A stretch of 64,000 nt of DNA from Utricularia gibba (Eukaryota; Streptophyta; Magnoliopsida; Lamiales; Lentibulariaceae): assembly GCA_002189035.1 (NCBI GenBank), contig NEEC01000010.1:1240001-1304000 (forward strand). Reading direction: 5' to 3'. The position numbers and the translations under genes are program-made. Below the pieces are notes generated by a model, which ran no database searches, was not told where the DNA came from, and saw only the letters and a list, made by a program, of their open reading frames with translations. Below are positions 13,201-24,940 of the stretch, piece by piece (position 1 is the first letter of the stretch; each line of letters begins with the position of its first letter).

Positions 13201-13410
13201 TGCTGTCATCGAAAAACTCCCGGATACAAACAGCTACCCACATCAAAGCACAAAAAAACGCACGACACTAAACGGCATCAAAATAGCCCACGTTTAACAG
13301 ATCATCACTGTTGAAACAATCATCCACTGTAAAGTGTAGCCCCTACCTATAATCATTCCGGCGGCCACGAATGCAACTAGGAAGAAGAAGAACCTCGTGT
13401 AGGAACCCAT
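10267..13410 (-). CDS. P4H1: Prolyl 4-hydroxylase 1-type membrane-anchored 2-oxoglutarate dioxygenase, 277 aa
   Basis: Hydroxylates peptidyl-proline (extensins, arabinogalactan proteins and other secreted proteins) in the ER/Golgi lumen using Fe2+, 2-oxoglutarate and O2. Twelve exons, minus strand: 13347-13410, 12966-13013, 12771-12812, 12591-12640, 11988-12053, 11657-11731, 11457-11531, 11024-11094, 10912-10963, 10742-10831, 10482-10574 and 10267-10374; 834 nt, all phases join. The N-terminus is a signal anchor (residues about 5-25, FFFFLVAFVAAGMII). The catalytic double-stranded beta-helix has the HxD pair H174/D176 (RPHNDYFSDT), the distal H254 (LHGGCEV) and the 2-oxoglutarate-binding K264 (GEKWSATKW). 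Length and sequence match Arabidopsis P4H1 closely. It is divergently paired with KU70. Confidence 0.95.
11913..11933. repeat. Poly(T) run, 21 bases, in a P4H1 intron
   Basis: An uninterrupted T tract in the intron between exons 5 and 6 of P4H1 (poly-A on the sense strand). Probably slippage-prone. Confidence 0.95.
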
Positions 13411-13644
13411 TTCAATATAGTAAGACTCGAGTTTTCTTCTCAAGTCCGAAAGGGAACTTGGATAACGTCAAACGAGCAAGTTTTCACCGCCTTGTTATGC
13501 TTTTTCTTTTATAATCCCCCTTTTTTTTATTAATTACCTAGTCACAAGTCAACAAAGGTAACTTCGATTACGTCCCGAAGAAGCTTTAGGCGGGAAGAAG
13601 GAGCCCCAGGCAGAAAGTTCTGTTCTTTACCGCAGATTGCACCA
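13411..13644. promoter_or_regulatory. Shared divergent promoter of P4H1 and KU70
   Basis: Only 234 bp separate the two start codons, so both genes must share this space for leaders and promoters. A GGCGGGAAG motif (13589-13597) resembles an E2F site (one mismatch to the consensus), which would suit the DNA-repair gene KU70. No TATA box is evident near either gene. Confidence 0.55.
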
Positions 13645-16600
13645 ATGGATATTGATCCTGATGACATTTTTCGTGACGACGAGGAGGAGGAGGATGATTT
13701 TTACCAGGTCAAAAGTCCCTTTTCTTGCAGTTACTTTTACATCCTATTTCTTTTGCTGAAGAAGTGCTCTAAAGATGCGCAGGATAGGAATGTTACCAAA
13801 GAGATGGTCGTTTATTTGGTTGACGCGTCTCCTAAAATGTTCTCAACTTCTTGCCGCTCAGTTGGGTTCTTTTCCTCTTTCGGTAGTTGTATTAATTATC
13901 CAGTTTCCGAGTAAAGCCAATGAATGGTGGTGTTGAATGATTTCTGCATATTGCAGGAGGATAATAGTGATTCAAGCCACTTTGAAATCGTTGTGAATGG
14001 GATTGCGGAGTCACTGAAGACTCAAATAATTAATAGGTCTTATGATGAAGCTGCAATATGCTTCTACAATACTGTAAGTTAGCTCTTTGACTGACATATA
14101 TGAACCATCCTGATCAAAATATATTCAGTACCGTTTTTATCATCTTTATTTCCTGATTCTGCTGCATACTGTTTTTTTATCTCTTCATGTTTCCCAATGT
14201 GAGTTTCTCAACTCCTGGATGAGGACATAAGTTGAAGGACCTTAATTTGTTCTATATTGTATTTTTTATTTGTTACAGAGGGAGAAAAAGAATTTGCAGG
14301 ATGTCAGTGGCGTATATGTATATAATGTTCCTGAGCGAGATGATCTAGACCGGATTACTGCAACCCTTATTAAAGAGTTTGACTGCATTCTGAGTCAGTT
14401 GGAATCCTTTAGTTTCGATTACCTGGATGAATTGGCACCTGATCTGCTGCAAAATTATTTATTTTCTTTCATTTCTCTGCATCCCAAAGCCCCTAAGTTG
14501 GTGGATCACAGATAGACGTTGACATCATGAAATCATGTACAGATACATTCAGTAAGCAAATCGGGAGCAAATTCGGCATTTCATCTGAAACACGTGAAAA
14601 TTCTCTTTACAATGCTCTTTGGGTTGTGCAGGCACTGCTGCGGAAGGGGTTAGTTACTGCTTCGTAACTCTTGTTGTTATAAACAAGAAAGTATTATAAG
14701 AAAGTTCTCATTTGATTTGTGATGCTGTATTTTCCTTTACATTTTTTTATTGAGAATTTTCGGTTCAATATTAAGATGTTGGTTCTTTGTTTGCACCAGC
14801 TCGGCAAAGAGATCAGAGAAAAGGATTCTATTGTTCACAAATGAAGATGATCCCTTCGGTAGTCTCAAGGGAGTGACTAAAATTGACATGATGAGGACAA
14901 CTCTCCAGCGAGCTCAAGTTGGTGCCTCCATTTTTATCCTTTTGTTATGGTTGAGGCACTTTTCATAGTTCTTTGTTCCATGAAGAATTGGAACGTTAAC
15001 AGTTTTAAATAAGTTAATGAAGTCATTTCTCAGGATGCTCGAGATTGTGGCATCTCAGTTGAACTTCTTCCACTGAGTACACCTGATGACGAATTCAAGT
15101 TGTCAACATTTTATGCTGTAAGGCTGTAGATATATTTGATTTATGTTAATTCTCGTATTTTCCCGTATCCCTTAGGTGCTTGATTGATTTTAAGTTTATG
15201 TAGGATTTACTGGAATTGGAAGGGAACGATTTGGCAGAATTCAAAGCCCTAGCAGCAGAGAGGTTCCCATTTTCTCACTTACAATGCTAGCTTGCTAATA
15301 AGTGCTAGGATTGATCATCTGCAGACGTCTGTGGTTGCTGCCTTTTTTTGTCCTGCTCTTACCAGGCTTGAAGATATGAAAGGCCAGCTAAGAAAGCGTT
15401 TTTTCCGAAAGCGCAAAGTAAAAAGAATTTATTTTGTTATTGCCCCTGGAGTATCCATTGAAGTAAATACCTATGCTTTAGTCCGTCCATCAAATCCAGG
15501 TCTGTTCCTTGTGTGAATTCCATCATTGCTCTCAAGTTCATATGGCATTTACATTTCCACGCTCGACTCAGGGGGTATCACTTGGCTTGACTCTGTAACC
15601 AACCTTCCCATAAAGGTTATCATATTTTTGAAATGATGAACTTATTTATTCTAACTTTGCAATAAGCAACTGATCTCTGAGGCATCAAGCTCTTGGGAGT
15701 ACTCTTTTGCAGGTAGAAAGATCCTTTTTCTGCTCTGACACTGGAGCCCAATTGCAGGGGCCTGTGAAACGGTTTCAAACATATAAGAAGTAATATGGTT
15801 TTTTAGTATAAGCTTTTTGAGTCACTGAATAGCAAAATTTGATGTCCAGCTTTGTATTTCTGCCCTGGATATTTTATTGGCTGGTTCATGCATTCGCCTG
15901 ACTACTCTGCTGCTGAGCTTTGGATACATTAAATCATCTGAATGTATACAATTGTTAGAAGGTTTGGATAAATAGTTACAACTTGAATCCAACGTTCTAA
16001 TTTATTGATGAAGCAATAATAGTCATATTAAACTTTCAAAGGGTTCTTGTTTCTCAACCACCAAATGTTTTGTACTTCTACATTTTCCTGTTTCTGTGTA
16101 CCTGAGAATTTTCTTTTCAATTAGGCCTGTGATTTCCGATTGAGTAATATATCTTTTGGATCTTCAGTCAGAACATCATGCTCACTGTAGATGAGGTATC
16201 TGAAATAAAGAGGGCATCCCCTGGAAACCTTCGTCTCCTTGGTTTCAAGCCACTAAATTGCTTAAAGGACTATCACAACATAAGGCCATCTACCTTTATT
16301 TTTCCAAGTGATGAGGTTCATCTGCTCACCTCTCTTTTTGTTTTCTTAGTTGAAGTGTTGAATTATGTCTCCCTCAGTTTCTGGGCATGCATGTGATAAT
16401 GCCTGTGTTTGTGCATCATGCCTTTGTGGCATTCCTGGCATGTAAAGATTTAGATGGTCTTCCATGATTTACGAAAGAAATGTGAAGGGATAGGTGGACA
16501 TGCTAGATGTTGTGTGAAGCAGGAAGCTTGATGTGAATGGTCATAATTTACAATAACAGTGAGTGGTCAATGGAAAATTTATCAAAATCTTACTTTGTGA

Positions 16601-18537
16601 TTCGCAGGAAGTGATTGGAAGCACTAGAGTATTCATCGCTCTCCACAGATCTATGTTGCGCCTGAAACGGTGAGTTCATTTTCTGTGAAACAGTTATTTA
16701 GATTTTTCAGTAGGTTTAACTAGGAGAATGAGATGAAATCAGTTTCTCTCGGTGAATGCAAGTTTTTTACTATATGTTATGCTCTTTTTTCTGCTTTTGG
16801 AGTTCGACTCAAATTTACACCTTACATATTGATGCCTTTGGACACACATATGGGGAGATGGAGAGGCCTTCAAGCATACAGGAATGACTTTTATTTCCTT
16901 GATCTTCATATTGAGCTCGAGAGTATGCATAAATTTAATGCTTGAATTATCAAATGGGGGATAAATGTGATAGTCATACCACATGAAATGTGTAGAGATT
17001 TTAGGCAATATTGCGTTTTCTCCTTGGTAGATAAAACTTCTAATCTAACTTGTATACTTCTATGGATCTCTCTGGGCCACAGTTTTGCAGTTGCTTTTTA
17101 TGGAAGCATCACTCACTCTCAGTTGGTTGCTTTAGTTGCCCAGGTAAGGCACGGCTTTCATTAACTTGTCATTATGCTTTTCTGGCGTTATGTGTTTATT
17201 GTTGCTTCAGGCATGATGTTAAACATTGCATCCTGCATGTATTTGAACAACAAACCGTGTATAGCTGTACTCATTAGCAAAGGTTTTAAGTTCAGGAACA
17301 ACCTCTCAGTCGTGCAATTTCTCTGAAAATAGTGAAAACAGAACTGGAGTGTAGTGTCCGTCTAGCAAAACTAATGAAGAGAATTTAGTTGATGCATCAA
17401 ACCCTGCATGGTTGTGTATTTTGTACTAGAACTGAGTTCGTTGAGTCACGTTGGTATGATTATTTTCTTGGCCTAGGCATCCACCAAATGCTGAACCTAA
17501 ATTCCAATAATTTAGTTTGTACCTTCTGATGACAGGATGAGATAGTCAATTCTGGTGGACAGGTTGAGCCACCAGGAATGTATATGATTTATCTTCCATA
17601 CTCTAATGATATCAGATCAATTGAAGAGGTTGAGTGCTTTGTAGCTCTATGTTCTTAGTAAAAAATACAGCAAAAGAACTAAAAATATGGGTTTGCAGCG
17701 GATTTCTGAGAATAATCATGTGGTGCCTCGTGCAACTGAAGACCAGATAAAGGTTGCTACTTCCTTGGTGAAGCGCATTGACTTGAAAGATTTTTCAGTT
17801 TGCCAGTTTTCGAATCCCGGTATTCCATATTTGATGAGCAGATATATCAGTGGTGTAGCCGGTAATTTATTGTGATCACCCTCCTTCCCTTTACAGCCTT
17901 GCAAAGACACTATGCAGTACTACAGGCCCTCGCCCTGGGCGAAGATGACATCCCAGAAATCAAAGATGAAACTCTCCCTGATGAAGAAGGCCTTTCTCGG
18001 TAAGCAGCTAACTTCAACATCAGCATTGCATGATGAGATTTGAAATCTGTGTTTTTGACACATTTTGAGTCCCCTCTTCAAGGCCTGGTATTGTGAAAGC
18101 TTTGGAGGACTTCAAATTGTCGGTCTACGGAAATGACTATGAAGAAGAAACCGAGTTGACGTCTTCAAAATTCCCGAAAAAGAGGAAAGGGGGTGCTGAT
18201 GATGCGCCAAAAAGTTATGCAAATTATGACTGGTCTGCTCTTGCAGACAAAGGGGAGGTGATTCTGCTTTTCCCTCTCTGTTTAAACATACCCCCATGAA
18301 TTTTTTGTACAGCTTTTTGACACAAAATTGAAATCCTGGTATTTGAACCATGATCTGATGTTTAGCTGCTTCCCATTTGGATAAGCCAGCTAAAAACTAT
18401 CTTCTGCGTTGCTTTTTGTGCAGTTGAACAGTTTAACCGTGGAGCAACTCAAATGCTATCTGAGCACAAACAGCTTGCCTGTGTCTGGGAAAAAGGAGGC
18501 TCTCATCAGCAGGATTTTGAATCACATAGGTAAATGA
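13645..18537 (+). CDS. KU70: KU70, ATP-dependent DNA helicase 2 subunit 1, 623 aa
   Basis: Forms the Ku70/Ku80 ring that binds DNA double-strand ends in non-homologous end joining and telomere protection. Nineteen exons: 13645-13707, 13783-13860, 13957-14073, 14279-14393, 14543-14648, 14800-14917, 15034-15117, 15204-15262, 15366-15499, 15572-15615, 15713-15789, 16168-16315, 16608-16669, 17083-17143, 17536-17628, 17699-17819, 17897-17999, 18083-18257 and 18424-18537. They total 1872 nt with consistent phases, and the length is near Arabidopsis KU70. The acidic N-terminus is MDIDPDDIFRDD. The vWA-like domain begins at VVYLVDASPKMF (residues about 30-41) and includes REKKNLQD and FTNEDDPFGS. The beta-barrel core includes RFAVAFYGS and EPPGMYMIYLPY. 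The C-terminal SAP domain (residues about 587-621) is LTVEQLKCYL...SGKKEALISRIL. Intron 1 is only 75 nt and stop-free in frame. Confidence 0.97.
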
Positions 18538-18783
18538 GACAGCCCCGTAGATAGCTATCATCAAGTCCACGTGCATGATTTTGAATAGAGATCTCTGAAT
18601 GAAGTGGGGTGTTGAACTTCTTGTCCGAGAGCTGGAGCTGTGTTTTTTATACGGTGCATGCGTGGATTTTGTTGAGGAGCCCTTCGGGTCTGCTTTGGGT
18701 TCGATGCTAACGTAAACTTCAGTGTATTATTCAGTGAAATAGTAGAGTTTGGTACGACAACGATCTTAGTTCGCGAACGGGTG

Positions 18784-20001
18784 ATGGCGCCGGCGCTTCA
18801 ATTCGCCGCCGTGGCGGTGCGCCGCCTGGGCTGCCGTAGGAATCACATTCGGAGCTTCATCAACGTCAGAATCAAATGGGTTCGCGATCCTTACCTCGAT
18901 TTCGCGGTTGAAAGAGAGAAGAATCTCAAACCTGTAATTTCTCTAAAAAATTTGATTCTTTCTCAGCCCTCTCAGACTCTTGCCCTCTCCGCCATCTCCC
19001 GTCTCAAGCCCGTTCTCCAACTCCCTACTGCCGCCGAGAGGTTTATCCGAGATTATCCGTTGATTTTCAAGGTTTTCTTGCCCAGGGGAAAACCGAATCC
19101 TCTGCCTCACGTTAAGGTTACTGACAGGGTGCTTTCTCTGCACCATGAAGAAGCTTTGATACTGGGTATGTCGCATTATCGACTAGATGCGGCTCGGAGG
19201 CTAGCTAAGCTTCTGATGGTGGCGCGATGCGGAAAGCTTCCACTGTGGTTGATTGATATGTTCAGGTATGATTTGGGTTTGCCACATGATTATGTGTTGA
19301 ATTTCTTGGTGGAATTTCCTGAATACTTCCAGATTTGTGAGCTGGGGACTGAAGAAGCGAGTGGAGAAGTGGTTTTCGGGTTGGAACTGGTGTCTTGGCA
19401 AAATGAATTAGCTGTGTCAACGATGCAGAGCAAAAGAGAAGAAAACAAAACGACGCATGTAAGGTATTCGATGAATTTACCCAAAGGCTTTGACCTTCAG
19501 GCAAGGGTAGTTGAATGGTTGGAGAATTGGCATGACTTGCCTTACATTTCCCCTTACGAAAACGCACTGCACTTGGCACCTAACTGCGATCATTCTGAGA
19601 GATGGGCAGTTGGTGTCATCCATGAAGTGCTAAGCTTACTGGTATCCAAGAAAACCGAAAGAAATAACCTGTTTCATCTAGCTGACTTCCTGGGCATCGG
19701 TAGATTGAGGTTTAAGAAAGCGTTAGTGCATTTTCCTGGTATTTTCTATGTTTCGAACAAGATCAGAACTCAAACAGTGGTGCTCAGGGAAGCGTACAGA
19801 AAGAATATGTTGGTTGAGAGGCATCCTTTGATGGACACGAGAAACAACTATTTGCATGTGATGAATTTGGTTTTGAGGAGAGGAAAGCCTTTTGACAGTA
19901 GAGTTAACTCAGCTGCTGCTAGGCGAAAAAACTCAGTTTCTTCTCAGAAGCGACTTTCAGAATACAACGTGTGGTGGGGGAGAGAGCAAACAGACGGGTG
20001 A
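18784..20001 (+). CDS. PORR-domain (plant organelle RNA recognition) protein, 405 aa, intronless
   Basis: PORR proteins bind group II introns and promote splicing in mitochondria or chloroplasts. This is a single-exon gene from ATG 18784 to TGA 20001; the preceding GTG at 18781 is not a start. The N-terminus is Arg-rich and acid-free (residues 1-30), as in an organelle transit peptide. The PORR domain follows from RIKWVRDPYLDFAVEREK (about residue 28) to roughly residue 345. Family blocks include FIRDYPLIFKVF, RLAKLLMVARCGKLPLWLI, LGLPHDYVLNFLVEFPEYF, ISPYENALHL, HEVLSLLVSKKTERNNL, FPGIFYVSNKIRTQTVVLREAY and HPLMDTRNNY. Lack of introns is usual for the family. I cannot say which PORR protein it is or whether it goes to mitochondria or plastids; a mitochondrial destination seems likelier from the short basic leader. 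Confidence 0.92.
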   Translation: MAPALQFAAVAVRRLGCRRNHIRSFINVRIKWVRDPYLDFAVEREKNLKPVISLKNLILSQPSQTLALSAISRLKPVLQLPTAAERFIRDYPLIFKVFLPRGKPNPLPHVKVTDRVLSLHHEEALILGMSHYRLDAARRLAKLLMVARCGKLPLWLIDMFRYDLGLPHDYVLNFLVEFPEYFQICELGTEEASGEVVFGLELVSWQNELAVSTMQSKREENKTTHVRYSMNLPKGFDLQARVVEWLENWHDLPYISPYENALHLAPNCDHSERWAVGVIHEVLSLLVSKKTERNNLFHLADFLGIGRLRFKKALVHFPGIFYVSNKIRTQTVVLREAYRKNMLVERHPLMDTRNNYLHVMNLVLRRGKPFDSRVNSAAARRKNSVSSQKRLSEYNVWWGREQTDG

Positions 20002-22126
20002 GCCACATGTGCATATTCAGGCTATTCAATTCTTTCTCTGAGGGATGAGGCACATCAAATAGGAGATGTGGGGTGTCATCTTCAATACATGAGATCTAAA
20101 TTCAGCCCCTGCACAACCAAAAGCATGGGAGGAAGAGGCAACTTGGGGGAGCAATCATGGCAAGCATGATAACTGAAGTCTCCCTAAGCATCTAGAACAA
20201 AGATATTCCATCCATGAAAAGAGGAATGCGTTCCTCGATTGTCTAGGCGACTACCAACATCAGCCAAATCACGGCCATTTTGTTAAAGTGCCTGTGTCAG
20301 TTTAAAAAATTTGTAAAAATGCCCGTGGTTTTTTTATACTTATGCAAATGTCTGTAGTTTTGTATTTTTTTTGTTAAAATACCTGTGTTCATATTATTTT
20401 TTTACATAAATTTGTTATTATTAAAAATATATGTAGTTTTTTAAATTGAAAACAAATTTTAATCATTTTCACTTTCTTTTTATATTTACTCAATAAAAAT
20501 TTAGAAATTTGACTAAATATTGTAATTACACATTTTATATACGTTTGTTTGTTTAGTAATAAAAATAGATTTGAAAAAATATTCGATATTTTGTACTAAT
20601 TTCGAGTTATATATTTATTTTTGTAACATTTGAAAATTTATGATATATTATATTAATTGTTTACTAAATTTGATAATATTTTGATTTTTAATAGTTTTTA
20701 CATATGAATACTTTTTGATACATTAACTTTTATTTGTCAAAATAGAAAAGTTCAAAAACTATACTTTTTTGTTTTGTTGGTACTAGGTAATTAAAAATGT
20801 AATCAGATTTACATTAATAAATTTTTAATATTCATCTAAATTCATGATAGTATTACAATTTTAGATTTTTTATTTCTTTAATCATTATTTTTTCTTTATT
20901 AACAAAATTCATCCATTTAAATATTCTTTTAGACAAATAATCAGCCCTTTTATTAAAATAAAAGTTTTTATGAAATTATCTTTTAATATTTTGTTATTAT
21001 GAAAAGTATTATAGTGTTTTCATCTTTTTTTAACATAAATTCATTATTATACTTGTAATTTTTATTGAAATTAAAAAATAAATTTAAAAGATCAACAATT
21101 TACTTTTGTATATTAATTCATGAACATTTAACTATTACTCTATTTATGTTTTATATTACTATTTTTGTTTTATATTTTTTAATTATTATTCTTTTTGTCA
21201 TTAAGAGTAATCCATCAAAATATTTTTTGATTAATAATAACTTTGAAATAAACTAATTTATCTTAATATATAATAGTATACATTTCAATAAAAATAAAAA
21301 TGAGTATTAAAGCATTAATTTCGAAATACCAGACATTTTTAAAAGAAAAAAAATTAAATCACAGATATTATGATGAAATAAAAAAAAACAACAAATATTT
21401 TGAAAAGAAAATTTTTTGACATGACCAAATCACCCTCTGCAATCTTTGACTTCTGGTATCAGTTGACATCAGCCAATATATGTTGTCAGTATGTGCCCCC
21501 TGGGAGAAATCCCAGATTTTTTAGCAATTTTAGCTGTACTTCATATGAAGGTGCATGACGCGCTGGGTTTATCCATGTACTTTCACAAATATATATTTAA
21601 CAAAAAAATTATAAAAAATATATAATTTTTTTTCTGTATAATTTTACTATAAGAAAAAATATATAATTTTTTTATTTAATATTACATTAAATATTAAAAA
21701 AATATTTTTTTATGTATTATGTATAAATATGAAATTAACATTAGTATATGAAATTTCATTAAAAATATCGATGTTAATATTAATATTAATATGCAAATGA
21801 AGTATCATTGGCACGTTTAAACCACGTTTTAACATAACATCAGGTGTTTTGCAAACAATTTGTAAAAAGTACAGGTGTACAGCTAATTAACTATGAAGGT
21901 GCATGTATAAGTAGATTCTCTTTATCTCCATTTTGACTGCACAATACATTCCCTTTTCTGCATGGCAGGATGCATCTCTGACTTGCAATAACAAGTGTTT
22001 TAAAATTATTAAGTGATGTTGGTGGATGGGCTCATGCCTATGAAAGTACAAGTACGGAAACCCTAACTTCCTTCCTATAAGTAGAAGCCCCAGCCAAGCA
22101 ACCGACCACCACCTTCTTCTACGGCC
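20002..22126. other. Long AT-rich intergenic spacer
   Basis: No gene seen. The 20280-21420 part is strongly AT-rich with only short ORFs. The final 60 bp form the core promoter of the GDSL gene: a TATA-like ctataagtag at 22075-22084, about 45-50 bp before the ATG at 22127, and a telobox-like aaaccctaa near 22058. Confidence 0.6.
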
Positions 22127-24092
22127 ATGCTTTCATTCGTCAACATCTTCTGTTTCTTGAGCTTCCTTTTATATGCCTCATTTGCCGGAGTCGGCGCCGG
22201 TGCAGCATGCAGCTCCGTCTCTGCCATATACCAATTCGGTGACTCTACATCCGATACCGGAAACGCAGTCCGGTTGCTTCCAATACTGCAAGCCAGCAGA
22301 GCCCCTTACGGCGAGACATATCCTGGATCCGCCACCGGCCGTTGGTCCGACGGCCGTCTCGTCATCGATTACATAGGTACCAATAATTCTGTTTATTTCC
22401 CGGCTACTCTTTCGCGGTTACTCACATCGTTCAAGGACCTGTACAGCCGACAACTTTGGAGTTCCTGAGCTGAACCCATTTCTGAATATACTCGGTTCCT
22501 TCAAAGGGGGTGCCAACTTTGCGGTTGCCGGATCCACAGCAATCGATACCGCATCTCTTTTGTTGCGTTACGGCATTGTGTCTGCTGCACTTCCTTATCT
22601 TTCATTACAAGTGGAATGGTTTCAGTTTTATCTTTTCACACAATGCTTCACCAAGTCAGGTTCGTAGGGGACTGAGAGAGGGTGCCCAGTACTTTCTTTA
22701 CGTGGAGGGAGGCAAAAACATCAGAGTTTGTGAATCTAAATCTTAAAAACTTGAATTTGTTGAAATTGATGATACCATGAGTACATATGATATTCAAATA
22801 CATAGATCATATTAGAAAAAATAGACTTAATCAATTATTATTGATTTATAATTTATTAGATATTTGATTATTTCATTTTAAAATTTTGATATAGAATTTT
22901 TTATTCTAATATTTGTCATCAGGTTAAATTAATTTTTAATCAGGTTAGGATTTTTTTTTTGTGATTGTAAATAATACTTGAATTATAAATCAATTTAATT
23001 TTTATCATCTAAGTTCAATGTATCTTTTTGTTTTGTTTTAACTAATACTAAACTCACCTTAGCTACCCAAATCATGTCATGAGTCAATTGTTTTGTTATG
23101 TTAATCATATTAAAAAAATTATATTCAATCAATTATTCATGATTTGTAATTTATATGTTTGATTATTTTGATCTGGATTTAAAATTATTTGTTCTAATAC
23201 CCGTTTTCAAGTTGAATTAGTGTTTGATGGAATTTTCGAAAGTATTCTTTCAAGTCATGACCTATGCGAACATGCATCTCTACTCCTGTCCTGATCCCGT
23301 TCACATTGCCTGGACTTGTGTAGAATGTGTGCGCACAAACTTCTTGAATGCATCTTTGATCGTCTTCGGGAAGACTGGATCCAACGATATCATCGCAGGA
23401 GTTTCCTCAGGATTATCAGTCTCAAAACTCCAAGCATTGATCCCTGATATAATATCAACCTTTACCTCGAATCTTGAGGTGGGCTTTCGAACTGGATTCT
23501 TGTTGAAAATTGTTGAAAATTTTACTGTATCTATCTGTGCTCTTGATCAGGAAGTGATCTCTTGGGGCGCTTCGAAATTTCTGGTTCCGGGGTATTACCC
23601 TCTCGGATGCCTAACCATCGGAATAGCTCTGTTCGCCAAACTGAACTCGACATTGGACAGTTTCGGCTGTAACGTACTCGAGAACGACCTCGCTCAGCAG
23701 GCAAACTCGCAACTTCAAACTGCTATTCAGAATCTCTCCAAGACGTACCCGAACGTGACCATCACATATCTGGACAACTACAGTGCTTTCATGAATGTTT
23801 TTGCAAACGCAGCTTCCTACGGTGCGCACCTGAACCCATTTCTTCCCCTTCTTCTGATTCTTAGGGTTTTGCAATGTACCCAGGGTTCCAGCAAACCACC
23901 CAAGCTTGCTGCGGAAGTGGCACCGTCAGCCCAACCAGCCTGCAATTTTGCGGCGGTCCGGGAACCTCAACATGTCCGGACGTGAAGAAGTTTGTAAATT
24001 GGGATGGGTACCATCTAACGGAAGCTGCTAATGCACGTATATTCGAGTATCTTAAACCATCCATCGCATCTGCTGCCGGGTGCACCGCATGA
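22127..24092 (+). CDS. Secreted GDSL esterase/lipase (frame broken at the last exon junction)
   Basis: SGNH/GDSL hydrolases are secreted serine esterases acting on lipids, acyl sugars or phenolic esters. Exons: 22127-22376, 22447-22659, 23324-23478, 23551-23821 and about 23865-24092. A signal peptide covers residues 1 to about 26. Block I is YQFGDSTSDTGN with the nucleophile Ser40. The Gly/Asn blocks are GGANFAVAGSTA and GKTGSNDI, and the catalytic Asp/His pair is WDGYHLTEAA in the last exon. The last junction is wrong: the only GT donor (23822) gives a 43-nt intron and, joined to the AG at 23863-23864, puts the last exon one base out of frame. One T fewer in the TTTT at 23867-23870 would restore the frame. 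So this is either an assembly error or a young pseudogene. Intron 2 carries copies of a dispersed repeat. The exact enzyme is not identifiable. Confidence 0.85.
22790..23225 (+). repeat. Two tandem copies (A and B) of the dispersed repeat inside GDSL intron 2
   Basis: Copy A runs from about 22790 to 23025 and copy B from about 23090 to 23225. Both have the attatatt(a/c)-type head, a tcaatta core, and an attatttgttctaata-type tail. They account for most of the unusually long (664 bp) second intron. Confidence 0.6.
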
Positions 24093-24940
24093 TCTGAAGC
24101 CCCTCCGCAACCACCAGCACCAGCGCCGTCGATCGGAAGCCCTTCATCGTTGCGCCCCCGTCCCAGTTCTACTGTAAAATAAGACGCCTGTTACACCTGA
24201 AAGTTTCATACAGTAATAAAGGGATTGGGGTTCCGTAATCGCCACTTGGTTTTAAATCAACCTAAAACTCCAAACTAATGTTTGTATTAAAAAAGTGTTA
24301 ACCACTTATATCCAAAACAGTTTAATCACGATTTAATAATGATTATATTGAATTTAACTTAATTATTGTTATGAATGATTTGTGATTTAAAATGATTTTT
24401 TAAATGCTTAAATTAATTATAGATTTCATAATATTGTGATAAATTATTAATATATATATATATAATTTTTTTCAAAATTTATATTTAAATATTGTTTGCT
24501 CTTATTTTGTATCAATTATTAATTCATATGTCAATGGGGAAATATTCAAAAGGGAACATGCATCATCATCGTTTTTTGGTTTTTTAAATAAATGGGCCGC
24601 AGTGGAGTAGGCCCAATAATCTTACGGCCCGCAGTCTAAGTAGGCTGTTCTGTTCGTCACCCTTTTTGTGAGTCTTGTCCTGAACAGCTGAACTTGCGTC
24701 GTCCAGGTAAAGCCTTCTGTTGCCCAAAGCTGCTTCAGCAGTGGGGGTTAATTATTTTTCATTTTTCATTTCAAGAAGTTTGAGTACTCACACGAAATTA
24801 GGGGGGAAAACGTGGAAGGGCTTTTGCAGAAAAGCAAATCCTTTTCTTCTTCTGGTGTTCGCTAGGAGTTTCTTCCATTTCGATTGATTGCGTTGTTTAA
24901 GCTCGAAGTTAAATTTTAAGAAATCCCTTCGGCGGCAGGA
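24093..24940. promoter_or_regulatory. Spacer and promoter of the GPN-loop GTPase gene with site II motifs
   Basis: 24093-24540 is the 3' flank of the GDSL gene and is AT-rich. TGGGCC (24593-24598), GGCCCA (24610-24615) and a further GGCCC (24626-24630) sit about 310-350 bp before the start codon. These are site II-type elements typical of housekeeping and ribosome-linked plant promoters. Confidence 0.55.

Noticed and set aside
17810-17822. ttcgaatccc resembling a tRNA T-loop
   Set aside because: It lies in KU70 exon 16 (FSNP), with no surrounding cloverleaf. No tRNA was found in the window.
18781-18783. GTG as a start codon one codon before the PORR ATG
   Set aside because: Nuclear plant genes start at ATG; the adjacent ATG at 18784 is in frame.
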